This document shows, in pieces, positions 26,655-34,014 of a stretch of DNA of 64,000 nucleotides. Numbering within the stretch: position 1 is the first letter of the stretch; each line of letters starts with the position of its first letter. Below the pieces are notes generated by a model that saw only the letters and a list, made by a program, of their open reading frames with translations, did not search any database and was not told the DNA's origin. The stretch lies in the NCBI RefSeq assembly GCF_013403985.1, contig NZ_JABFDF010000005.1, positions 1 through 64,000 on the forward strand, written 5' to 3'. This DNA comes from Winogradskyella ludwigii. Its GTDB lineage: Bacteria; Bacteroidota; Bacteroidia; Flavobacteriales; Flavobacteriaceae. The position numbers and the translations under genes were made by a program.

Positions 26655-27254
26655 TCAAATTATATATCTAAAAAAATATAAAAACAAAAAGAGCACAAGC
26701 CAAAGCATATCTACGAAATGCCAAAAATTCGCTGCTAGTTCAAAACCCAACATATTGTTGGAGTTATACTTTTGTTTAAAATGATTATAAATTACAACAA
26801 TCAAACATATTAGGCCAGCAATGACGTGTGCTATGTGCAATACTGCTATGACATAAATGTAAGACATCGTTATATTACTCGTTGGTCCTGTAAAATAATA
26901 ACCCGTTGCAATAATTTGACTAAAACCAGCAAACTGACTGTAAACGAACGCAATACCTAAACCTAACGTTACTAACAACCAAACAGATACCATCTGCATT
27001 TTGTTGTGTTGCAATGCTTTTTTAGCTAATATAAAAGTAAGACTACTTAATAAGATTAATACGAGACTTATTAAGAATGCGCTAGGCAGTTCAAAATCAA
27101 TTAACCAATCTTCGTTTAACCGTTGCTTACTGCTCACTATAAACGCACTAATTAAGCCAGCAAAGGACATTATTAAAGATCCAATACCAAACCAAAGCAT
27201 CATCTTTTTAGATCTTGCTTTTTTAACTTGCTGTGTTCCTTCTGTTAAATCCAT
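26655..27254 (-). CDS. Cytochrome c oxidase subunit III-like protein, short form
   Basis: This 199-residue protein has five membrane segments (about 18-41, 51-72, 88-110, 128-155, 172-198) and the subunit III signatures HIAHVIAG and NFWHFVDMLWLVLFLFLYF. It is shorter than the next gene and lacks its insert. The two tandem subunit III genes may form a heterodimer or act as separate parts of a seven-helix subunit. Its ATG follows the heme O synthase stop directly, with no gap (27255/27254), so the two are translationally linked. Confidence 0.88.
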   Translation of the reverse strand: MDLTEGTQQVKKARSKKMMLWFGIGSLIMSFAGLISAFIVSSKQRLNEDWLIDFELPSAFLISLVLILLSSLTFILAKKALQHNKMQMVSVWLLVTLGLGIAFVYSQFAGFSQIIATGYYFTGPTSNITMSYIYVIAVLHIAHVIAGLICLIVVIYNHFKQKYNSNNMLGFELAANFWHFVDMLWLVLFLFLYFFRYII

Positions 27255-28148
27255 CTATCTTAAAAATTTATCTGCAACATATATAATTTGCAATAATGTA
27301 ATATAAAACACACTCGATAACATAAGTTGTTTCGCGGCCTTTATAGAGCGTTCCTTAAATAATCTTAATGCGTAAAACACCATTACTAAACCAAGTATAA
27401 AAACTAATACAGCACCAACAATAGACAATTTTAAATCGCCCGTAAACCCAAATACAGGTATTATGGATACTAATGTTGTCCATACACTATACATAATAAT
27501 TTGCACTGCAGTTCCTTTATCGGGCTTCCCTGTTGGCAACATGTGGAATCCTCCTTTTGTATAATCTTCGTGTAAAAACCAACCTATAGACCAAAAATGT
27601 GGAAACTGCCAAAAAAACTGAATAGCAAACAACATTCCAGGCTCAATACCAAAACTATTACGAGCTGCAACCCATCCTAACATAAAAGGAATTGCACCTG
27701 GTAAAGCTCCTACAAAAACAGATAAAGACGTTTTTGTTTTTAAAGGTGTGTAAACACTTGTGTATAAAAATATAGAAATAGCACCATACATCGCCGTCTT
27801 AGGATTTATAATATATAGTGTAATTAATCCTAGAATTGTAAAGGTCGTCGCAATTATGAATGCTGTATTTACAGACATTCTGCCTGCAGGAATTGGCCTA
27901 TTTTTGGTTCTATCCATGAGTGCGTCTAAATCGCGCTCAATAATTTGATTATATGCATTAGATGCTCCAACCATAAAATACCCTCCAAAAGCCAATAAAA
28001 CAATAGTAACCAAGCTTATAGTCTCTGCACCAAGAAAATAACCAGCAATTGAAGAAAACACAACACTAAGGGATAAACCCATTTTTGTGATTTCTTTAAA
28101 ATCTGTTACCAAACTAGCTGTTGATATTGAGGATTTTGTACTATTCAA
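27255..28148 (-). CDS. cyoE: Protoheme IX farnesyltransferase (heme O synthase)
   Basis: This 297-residue inner-membrane UbiA-family enzyme adds a farnesyl group to heme B, making heme O, the precursor of heme A for the oxidase. Prenyl-diphosphate binding motifs are visible: NAYNQIIERDLDALMDRTKNRP (the N-x-x-x-D-x-x-x-D type, about residues 65-86) and the loop near YTKGGFHMLP. There are eight or nine membrane segments. The start is TTG at 28148, since an in-frame stop lies two codons upstream and the next ATG would remove 22 residues that include a family-like N-terminus. A consensus promoter lies just upstream, and subunit III, III and IV genes follow. Confidence 0.93.
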   Translation of the reverse strand: MNSTKSSISTASLVTDFKEITKMGLSLSVVFSSIAGYFLGAETISLVTIVLLAFGGYFMVGASNAYNQIIERDLDALMDRTKNRPIPAGRMSVNTAFIIATTFTILGLITLYIINPKTAMYGAISIFLYTSVYTPLKTKTSLSVFVGALPGAIPFMLGWVAARNSFGIEPGMLFAIQFFWQFPHFWSIGWFLHEDYTKGGFHMLPTGKPDKGTAVQIIMYSVWTTLVSIIPVFGFTGDLKLSIVGAVLVFILGLVMVFYALRLFKERSIKAAKQLMLSSVFYITLLQIIYVADKFLR

Positions 28149-28181
28149 ACTATACTATCTTTATTCTTTTTAAAGCGACTG

Positions 28182-28212
28182 CAAAGATAGATTGAAAATT
28201 AATTCTGACCAA
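28182..28212 (-). promoter_or_regulatory. Consensus promoter TTG-N20-TATCTTTG for the cyoE/oxidase III-IV operon
   Basis: On the minus strand TTG (28212-28210) is followed after 20 bases by TATCTTTG (28189-28182), an excellent match to the Bacteroidota -33/-7 pattern. The expected start of transcription gives a leader of about 27 bases before the TTG start codon at 28148. Confidence 0.75.
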
Positions 28213-28409
28213 TGTAAAAGCTTATTATATCGCATATAAGAATTGAGCTACACTATTTATACAAAACTCAGGATATTTAAAGATGAAAACAAAAGCTAAA
28301 GAAAAAAAAAGAAACATTTATTCTGATAAATTCATTTCAATTGATTTAACTGTAACTTTAATGTAAGTTTATATCTTTATAAAAGACCAACCATTCTTAA
28401 AACACCGAT

Positions 28410-29273
28410 ATGAAAACGATAACAAAACTATCTATTCTAACTTTATTCCTTACATTAAACATCCAAGCCCAACGCTTTGATAAGGTTACCATAAAACCTA
28501 CAAAACTAACGGAACGTGTTTACATGCTAGAAGGTGCTGGCGGAAATATTGGAGTCTCTGTTGGAGATGATGGTGTTTTTGTAATCGATGATCAGTTTGC
28601 TCCACTTTCTGAAAAGATTTTAACAGCAATAAAAACTATAAGTGATAAACCGCTTAAATATTTAGTAAACACGCACTACCATGGAGATCATTCTGGTGGT
28701 AATGAAAACATGGCTAAAGCTGGAGCTGTAATCATTGCTCATGATAATGTTAAGAAACGCTTAGTGGAAAAGGAATCTCCAAAAGAAGCCTTACCTGTAA
28801 TTACTTTTAATGATCAATTAAACATCTCAATTAATAATGAAAGTATCGCAGTATTTCATGTTGCAAATGCACACACAGATGGTGATGCCTTACTTTATTT
28901 TACAGAAAGCAATGTATTGCATACAGGAGATACTTTTTTCAACGCACGTTATCCTTATATAGATTTAGATTCAGGTGGAAGTGTTAAAGGGTATATTGAA
29001 GCTGTAAAAAAAGGATTAATGCTTATTGATAGTGATACCAAAATTATTCCAGGACATGGAGAGCTAGCTAATAAAGAAGATTACAAAACGTTTTTAACAA
29101 TGCTTGAAACACTTCAAAGTAATATTCAACAAGCCATTGATGCTGGAAAGTCAGAAGACGACGTTAAAATGGACACAAGCCTCACTAAAGTCTATGACGA
29201 TTTAGATTATGGTACTGGATTTATTAATAGTAAAAAAATTAGAGTTACGTTTTACAACAGCTTAAAACTATAA
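28410..29273 (+). CDS. Secreted MBL-fold metallo-hydrolase
   Basis: This 287-residue protein has a signal peptide (1-20, ending IQAQ) and a metallo-beta-lactamase fold. The zinc ligands are visible: H89, H91, D93 and H94 (THYHGDH), a later histidine in NAHTDGD, an aspartate in HTGDTFF, and a histidine in IPGHGEL. All ligands for two zinc ions are present, so it should be active. This exported group is common in Flavobacteriaceae; whether it acts on beta-lactams or another ester or amide is not shown by the sequence. A near-consensus -7 box TATCTTTA is at 28372-28379. It converges on remB with a 5-base gap. Confidence 0.9.
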   Translation: MKTITKLSILTLFLTLNIQAQRFDKVTIKPTKLTERVYMLEGAGGNIGVSVGDDGVFVIDDQFAPLSEKILTAIKTISDKPLKYLVNTHYHGDHSGGNENMAKAGAVIIAHDNVKKRLVEKESPKEALPVITFNDQLNISINNESIAVFHVANAHTDGDALLYFTESNVLHTGDTFFNARYPYIDLDSGGSVKGYIEAVKKGLMLIDSDTKIIPGHGELANKEDYKTFLTMLETLQSNIQQAIDAGKSEDDVKMDTSLTKVYDDLDYGTGFINSKKIRVTFYNSLKL

Positions 29274-29278
29274 TAATT

Positions 29279-31387
29279 CTAAAAATCGTTATACCAATTA
29301 AATAAGTCTGTACGTAAACCTATACTAAACCAAAGTGTATTAGAATCTTGAGTTGATGCAGTGATAGCATCTGGGTTAAAATCTCTATATATAATATTTG
29401 TAAACACTTTTAAGTTAGTCGTTGGATTTAATACATAACCTGCTTGAATCTCTGTCATAAAACTATTTGTTTTATTTCCCTGACCTATCTCAATACCTGT
29501 ATCTGCATTACGATCGTTATAATCCCTGTAAATATCTCCGCCATAAGAAAAGCTATCTTCATCAGTATTAAAATCAAAACCTCGCTTACCTACTATAAAT
29601 TTAGCATCACCAAACCATCGTTTATAATTATACCTTCCAATTAACAATAATTCTTTGAAATTTGCTCCCCAAAGATGTGCCATTGGTTGATTGAAATTTG
29701 CATAGTTAAGAATTTGAGTGTTGTGCGAATACGTGTAAGGTCGCACCTGATTGTACTCTGCTTGGATTAGTAAATTATCAACATCAAAAGCATTAAAATA
29801 CTTAACACCTAATTGATAGCCATATTTATTCTTCCAACTTTTATCACCCGCTTTCACATCACTTAAAGAGAATTCATCTAAAATAAATTGCCCATAAAGA
29901 TTCACTTTATTGTTCCATTTGTATTTAGAAGAAAGGCCCAATATGGCATTACCAGCACCTTGACCAGTTTGAAATTCGATAGCTCTAAAAAATATAATTG
30001 GGTTTAAATAATTAACATCAAAACCTCTTCCGTTACTATCTGACCATACAACAGATTCAAAAAAACCAATATTCAAGCGTTTAGAAACATTCCAACTTAA
30101 ATAATGATTGGCCATATATTTCGTTAAAAAGGCCTTGTCTTCAATTACTTCATCTCTAACATCCTTTAACCACATCCAAGTACTGGTATATTTAATCTTC
30201 CAGAACGTCGCATTTAATTTTAAGAATGGATAGGGGCTAGAAACATCACTTTGCAATAATGAACGGTAACCATCTCCTATAAAGTTTTTACCATGACCAA
30301 ATTGAATATTTAAAAAATCTGCAGGTGTATAAGACAAATAGGCTTCCGCTACTGGATAATCATAAGAATTGTCTTTAAAACTTTTAGCAATACCACGACC
30401 TGGTATAATAGCTGGATCTGGTCCAAATGCTTTTAAACTTTCTGCAAACTGATTAAAATAGTCTGCAAAACGTCCTTGACTTTCATAAACCGAAGCTGTT
30501 AAATTAAAGCGTTTTCCTAAACCGGCTTGTATATTAATCCCTCGAGTATTATTCCACGTAGAACTGAAATCTGCTTCAGTATCCTTACCTACTTGCAAAT
30601 CCAAAATTGGGTCTACAGTAAACCAATAGTCTTTACCTTGTACTTCTACTAAATGTTCATTAAATATTTTTTTACCTAACCAAGAACTTGTTTCTTTTGC
30701 TAAGCTTTCTTTTTCGGCCTTAATATCATAATACCTCGCTACATCACTATATACAAATGGTTTTGCTCCAGTATGGCTATTAGTCCCAATAGCATTCATT
30801 TCGTCATCGAAGCGTGCATAATACGAATGTGTAAAAGGAATATTAAGTTGGCTATTATATTCTAATTTATCGTAGGCTTTAATTTCTTTAGTAATATCAT
30901 CGAACTCACTAGATAAAACAGCATTAATACTGTCTTTAACTATAATCTTATCTGGATCTATAGGCTCATTTACTTTTAAAACAGGCTCAACTAATGGTAT
31001 TGCAATACTAATACTATATTGAACAAATGTTGGATTACCATTATAGGTTCCTGGTTGTATTTTAGGTAGTGAATCAAAAACACGTTTGCTTTCTTCTTTT
31101 AATTCTTCATAAATAGCATCTGTATAAATTGCTTTAAACTCACCTTCTTTATTTACTTCGAATAAGACTTTAATATCTCCTACGTAAGATTCATCTATAA
31201 CAATTTGAGGTATTTTAAAGTTTTCATAAATAAAACTATTCAATGTAAAATTGAAACAAGACTTTAATTGATCTACAGCTACAGAATCACATTCTTTAAA
31301 AACTGGAGATTTCTCGTAAGTCAATACCGTTTGGGCATACCCAAAAGTGGTAGTTAATAGAATAGCAAATAGCACTATGCGCTTCAT
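29279..31387 (-). CDS. remB: Gliding motility outer-membrane protein RemB with N-terminal TonB-C-like domain
   Basis: This 702-residue protein has a signal peptide (1-18, ending FGYAQ), an N-terminal domain (about 25-135), and a long C-terminal beta-barrel-like part rich in aromatic strands ending LRTDLFNWYNDF. RemB of Flavobacterium johnsoniae is needed for spreading and lies close to sprA; here too the gene follows sprA, gcvH, vanZ and tonB. The N-terminal domain resembles the C-terminal domain of the adjacent TonB proteins: a cysteine pair ten residues apart (FKECDS...LKSCFN), then a strand FEVNKEGEF, then ESKRVFDSLPKIQPG. In TonB the matching part is EAKRVIGQLPKMKPG. Identification as RemB rests on size, architecture and synteny. 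Confidence 0.75.
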   Translation of the reverse strand: MKRIVLFAILLTTTFGYAQTVLTYEKSPVFKECDSVAVDQLKSCFNFTLNSFIYENFKIPQIVIDESYVGDIKVLFEVNKEGEFKAIYTDAIYEELKEESKRVFDSLPKIQPGTYNGNPTFVQYSISIAIPLVEPVLKVNEPIDPDKIIVKDSINAVLSSEFDDITKEIKAYDKLEYNSQLNIPFTHSYYARFDDEMNAIGTNSHTGAKPFVYSDVARYYDIKAEKESLAKETSSWLGKKIFNEHLVEVQGKDYWFTVDPILDLQVGKDTEADFSSTWNNTRGINIQAGLGKRFNLTASVYESQGRFADYFNQFAESLKAFGPDPAIIPGRGIAKSFKDNSYDYPVAEAYLSYTPADFLNIQFGHGKNFIGDGYRSLLQSDVSSPYPFLKLNATFWKIKYTSTWMWLKDVRDEVIEDKAFLTKYMANHYLSWNVSKRLNIGFFESVVWSDSNGRGFDVNYLNPIIFFRAIEFQTGQGAGNAILGLSSKYKWNNKVNLYGQFILDEFSLSDVKAGDKSWKNKYGYQLGVKYFNAFDVDNLLIQAEYNQVRPYTYSHNTQILNYANFNQPMAHLWGANFKELLLIGRYNYKRWFGDAKFIVGKRGFDFNTDEDSFSYGGDIYRDYNDRNADTGIEIGQGNKTNSFMTEIQAGYVLNPTTNLKVFTNIIYRDFNPDAITASTQDSNTLWFSIGLRTDLFNWYNDF

Positions 31388-31452
31388 AAAGGACTAAATT
31401 TTAATGTGCGAAAGATACTTAATTTTTTTAGTAACCGAGATTAGAATTAGCG

Positions 31453-31485
31453 TATAAAAAAACCGTTACTATAAAAATAACGGTT
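31453..31485 (-). terminator. Terminator after the distal tonB gene
   Basis: An 8-bp stem (31461-31468 AACCGTTA with 31478-31485 TAACGGTT) is followed on minus by TTTTTTATACG. It lies 28 bases past the TonB stop codon. A T-run also follows on plus, so it may work both ways. It separates remB from the tonB genes, so remB needs its own promoter. Confidence 0.75.
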
Positions 31486-31512
31486 AGTTTTTTTCTTTAC
31501 AATTGAATTTAA

Positions 31513-32307
31513 TTAGTTACTCACCTGATATGAAATTGGTAAAGTATAAATAACACCTACTGGCACATTACCTTGTATACCTGGTTTCATTTTAGGAATC
31601 TTATTAATCACTCGGTTTGCTTCTTTCTCTAAAGCAGGATGCGGACCTCTAATTTTCACATCAGACACATTACCCAATTTATCAATGGTAAACTGCGTAT
31701 AAATTTTCTGTTTTCCAGAAATACCGTAGTTTGAACCTATATCTACATTGAATTTTTTTCCAATTAATTTTGTGATTTTATCAGACATACATTTTTTTCG
31801 ATCCATATTAGTTGAGTATTTTTCGCAACCAGGATAAACAGGTACTTTTTCTACACTAATAAAATCTACGATTACAGGATCCTTTACCTTTTCAATATTT
31901 GGGATGTCACCGACTTTAAAAGGGACATCAATTTTAGATTTAGAATCTACAGGAACATCGACAACGGTTTGAATAACTGGGTCATCATCTTTTACAACCT
32001 TAAATACATCTTTTAAATCTACACTTGGCTTTGGTGTGGGCTGTTTAACCTTAACCTCTTCTACAACATAAGGAGGCACATAGTCTATTGTAAGTGTCTC
32101 TGCATAAGCAGTGTCTTCTACAAGTTTGAACTTTTGCTCTTGAAACTGCATTTCAAAAAGTGCATACGTACCCAATAAACAAAGAATCAAACCTATTTGG
32201 AAATAAAGGGTTGAGTTTTTTTGTAAATTTGCATCATGCTTTTGTGATTTCTTTACTTCAGTAGAGCTCTGACCAGCAATACCGAAGTCTTTGTTAGAAT
32301 TCTTCAT
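31513..32307 (-). CDS. tonB: Energy transducer TonB, second copy
   Basis: This 264-residue protein has one N-terminal membrane segment (about 33-52), a proline-poor periplasmic linker with acidic and valine-rich stretches, and a TonB C-terminal domain (about 155-262). The domain begins VPVYPGC, has a cysteine pair spaced by 11 residues (C and C in PGCEKYSTNMDRKKC), and contains FTIDKLGNVSDV, RGPHPALEKEA and NKIPKMKPG. TonB couples the proton gradient, through ExbBD, to outer-membrane receptors. It is a paralogue of the next gene (32427-33155), with which it shares all C-terminal motifs but not the linker. It is flanked by terminators on both sides. Confidence 0.92.
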   Translation of the reverse strand: MKNSNKDFGIAGQSSTEVKKSQKHDANLQKNSTLYFQIGLILCLLGTYALFEMQFQEQKFKLVEDTAYAETLTIDYVPPYVVEEVKVKQPTPKPSVDLKDVFKVVKDDDPVIQTVVDVPVDSKSKIDVPFKVGDIPNIEKVKDPVIVDFISVEKVPVYPGCEKYSTNMDRKKCMSDKITKLIGKKFNVDIGSNYGISGKQKIYTQFTIDKLGNVSDVKIRGPHPALEKEANRVINKIPKMKPGIQGNVPVGVIYTLPISYQVSN

Positions 32308-32360
32308 AATATTTATTATTTAAATGTTAATATTATGTCAAAGTCACAATAAGTATACCA

Positions 32361-32399
32361 AAACGAAAATCCCGCTCAATTAATTTTGAACGGGATTTT
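32361..32399 (-). terminator. Terminator between the two tonB genes
   Basis: AAAATCCCG (32366-32374) pairs with CGGGATTTT (32391-32399), extended by TCAA/TTGA across one mismatch. On minus it is followed by the T-rich sequence TTTTCGTTTTGG. It lies 28 bases past the stop of the 32427-33155 gene. Confidence 0.7.
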
Positions 32400-32426
32400 T
32401 ATTATAAAAATAATTCTATAAATGTC

Positions 32427-33155
32427 TTAGTCTTGCACTTGAAACACAATAGGAATAGAGAATGGCATAACCACTGATTTTCCTCTTTGTTTACCTGGCT
32501 TCATTTTAGGAAGCTGACCGATAACACGTTTTGCTTCTTTCTCTAATCCTGGGTGAGGACCACGAGCTACAATACTAGTTATGTTACCTGTTTTATCTAC
32601 TTTAAACTGAACAAAGATTCTCTTTTTGCCAGGAGGCAATCCTAAATCTCCAGCTAAGTCTGTATTAAACTTTTTACCGATAAATTTATTCACCTTTTCG
32701 TTCATACATGCTTTTTTAGCAGCATTCCCTTTTTTATTTTCACAACCAGGGAAAACAGCCACATTCTCAATAACAGAAAATGGAACTTCTAGATCTTCCT
32801 CTACTTCTACAACTTCTACTTCTTCAACTTCCACAATTTCTGTTTCCATTTCTGTTTCAGTCGATTCTATAACTGTTTCCTCTACTTCTACCTCATCTTC
32901 TACAACTTCAATTATTTCTGGAGCTGCTGGTGGTGGCGGTGGTGGTGGTGGCGGTGTAACAATTTGTTCTGTAACTGGCACTTCTTCATCTAGATCATCA
33001 TCTAAATTTAGAGAGTCTGCAATGACATCGATTTTATCGTAAGTTTTGTAGTTAATTGCCATGTAAGTTATACCTAACATTAAGGCAAGACCAACAGCAA
33101 AGTACAGCGAACTGTTTCTACTTACGTCTGATTTCGGATTTTTTTTAGGTTCCAT
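32427..33155 (-). CDS. tonB: Energy transducer TonB, first copy, with proline and acidic linker
   Basis: This 242-residue protein has a membrane segment (about 14-31), a nine-proline run (about 66-74) and a long linker of glutamate-valine repeats (about 80-120), then a TonB C-terminal domain (about 130-242). The domain begins VAVFPGC, with a cysteine pair spaced by 11 residues, then FKVDKTGNITSI, RGPHPGLEKEA and GQLPKMKPGKQ. The linker is a rigid extended arm of the kind needed to span the periplasm. It lies downstream of vanZ-like and gcvH on the same strand, with 66 bases between, and upstream of the second TonB after a terminator. Confidence 0.93.
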   Translation of the reverse strand: MEPKKNPKSDVSRNSSLYFAVGLALMLGITYMAINYKTYDKIDVIADSLNLDDDLDEEVPVTEQIVTPPPPPPPPPAAPEIIEVVEDEVEVEETVIESTETEMETEIVEVEEVEVVEVEEDLEVPFSVIENVAVFPGCENKKGNAAKKACMNEKVNKFIGKKFNTDLAGDLGLPPGKKRIFVQFKVDKTGNITSIVARGPHPGLEKEAKRVIGQLPKMKPGKQRGKSVVMPFSIPIVFQVQD

Positions 33156-33221
33156 AGGATTCTTTTTTTTTACAACGTCGCTAATTTAACTAATTAATAG
33201 TAAAAAAAACAAGGCTTTAGG

Positions 33222-33584
33222 TTATTTTAATTCATATATATTTATTTGACGTGCAATTAACGTACCAAAAAGGGCACCTATACTATTTGCAATCAAATCA
33301 TACGTATCATACGTTCTATTGGGATTAAAAAGGTATTGTAACAATTCTAATATAAAACCAAGAAAGGCAGCAGCAAAAAACACTTTAAAAGGAATGTCCT
33401 TTGTTTTAAAGGGTTTAAAATAAAAAGTCCACAATCCAGCTAAACCAAGATACGCAATAACATGATAAATTTTATCATCGAAAGACGAGCCTAAACTTGG
33501 CACGGCATTTAGAGTAATTAAACTGGCAACAATTAACGCTAATGTATACGCTATCGCGACAAGTAAAAACACTTTTTTAACCAC
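33222..33584 (-). CDS. VanZ-like small membrane protein
   Basis: This 120-residue protein has four membrane segments (about 4-25, 42-58, 66-86, 96-113). It fits the VanZ-like family: YHVIAYLGLAGLW in the second helix, FAAAFLGFILELLQYLF in the third, and DTYDLIANSIGALFGT in the fourth. The family is named for a teicoplanin-resistance gene, but most members have no tested function. It overlaps gcvH by eight bases, so the two are translationally coupled; this linkage beside sprA is common in Flavobacteriaceae to my knowledge. Confidence 0.85.
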   Translation of the reverse strand: MVKKVFLLVAIAYTLALIVASLITLNAVPSLGSSFDDKIYHVIAYLGLAGLWTFYFKPFKTKDIPFKVFFAAAFLGFILELLQYLFNPNRTYDTYDLIANSIGALFGTLIARQINIYELK

Positions 33585-33957
33585 TAATAAGTGCTTTATA
33601 AGCGTCTGCAGACAATAAGTTCTCTATTTGAGATTCGTCTGAGAATTTTAATTTAATCATCCAACCAGCTCCATAAGGGTCCGAATTTACATTTTCTGGT
33701 TCATCTTCTAAACCTTCATTAAATTCAATTATTTCACCTGATAGTGGTAAAAATAAATCTGAAACTGTTTTTACAGCTTCAACAGTACCAAAAACTTCAT
33801 CTACTTCTAAGGTTTCATCTAAAGTTTCTACTTCTACATAAACAATATCACCAAGTTCTCCTTGAGCAAAATCGGTAATTCCGATAATTGCTACATCTCC
33901 TTCAATTTTTACCCACTCGTGGTCTTTGGTGTATTTTAATTCTGATGGTATATTCAT
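33577..33957 (-). CDS. gcvH: Glycine cleavage system H protein
   Basis: This 126-residue protein matches GcvH along its whole length: start MNIPSELKYTKDHEWV, FAQGELGDIVYVE, and the lipoylation site in GTVEAVKTVSDLF with K63 as the lipoyl lysine. It carries the aminomethyl intermediate between the P and T proteins in glycine cleavage. No other gcv gene is in the window, so it is expressed apart from the rest of the system. A promoter at 33983-34012 precedes it and overlaps the end of sprA; the VanZ-like gene overlaps its end by eight bases. Confidence 0.97.
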   Translation of the reverse strand: MNIPSELKYTKDHEWVKIEGDVAIIGITDFAQGELGDIVYVEVETLDETLEVDEVFGTVEAVKTVSDLFLPLSGEIIEFNEGLEDEPENVNSDPYGAGWMIKLKFSDESQIENLLSADAYKALISG

Positions 33958-33982
33958 TTTAATAAAATCTAATATTTAATTA

Positions 33983-34012
33983 CAAATGTAATTTTTTATG
34001 GTTTCAATTCAA
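33983..34012 (-). promoter_or_regulatory. Consensus promoter TTG-N19-TACATTTG for gcvH
   Basis: On minus, TTG (34012-34010) is followed after 19 bases by TACATTTG (33990-33983). It ends 26 bases before the gcvH ATG. The -33 element lies 3 bases past the sprA stop codon, so the promoter fills the 57-base gap. Confidence 0.75.
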
Positions 34013-34014
34013 GC

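Noticed and set aside
32626-33042. 138-codon plus-strand frame rich in serine and threonine
   Set aside because: It is the antisense of the glutamate-valine and proline repeats in the TonB linker. The low complexity explains the open frame.
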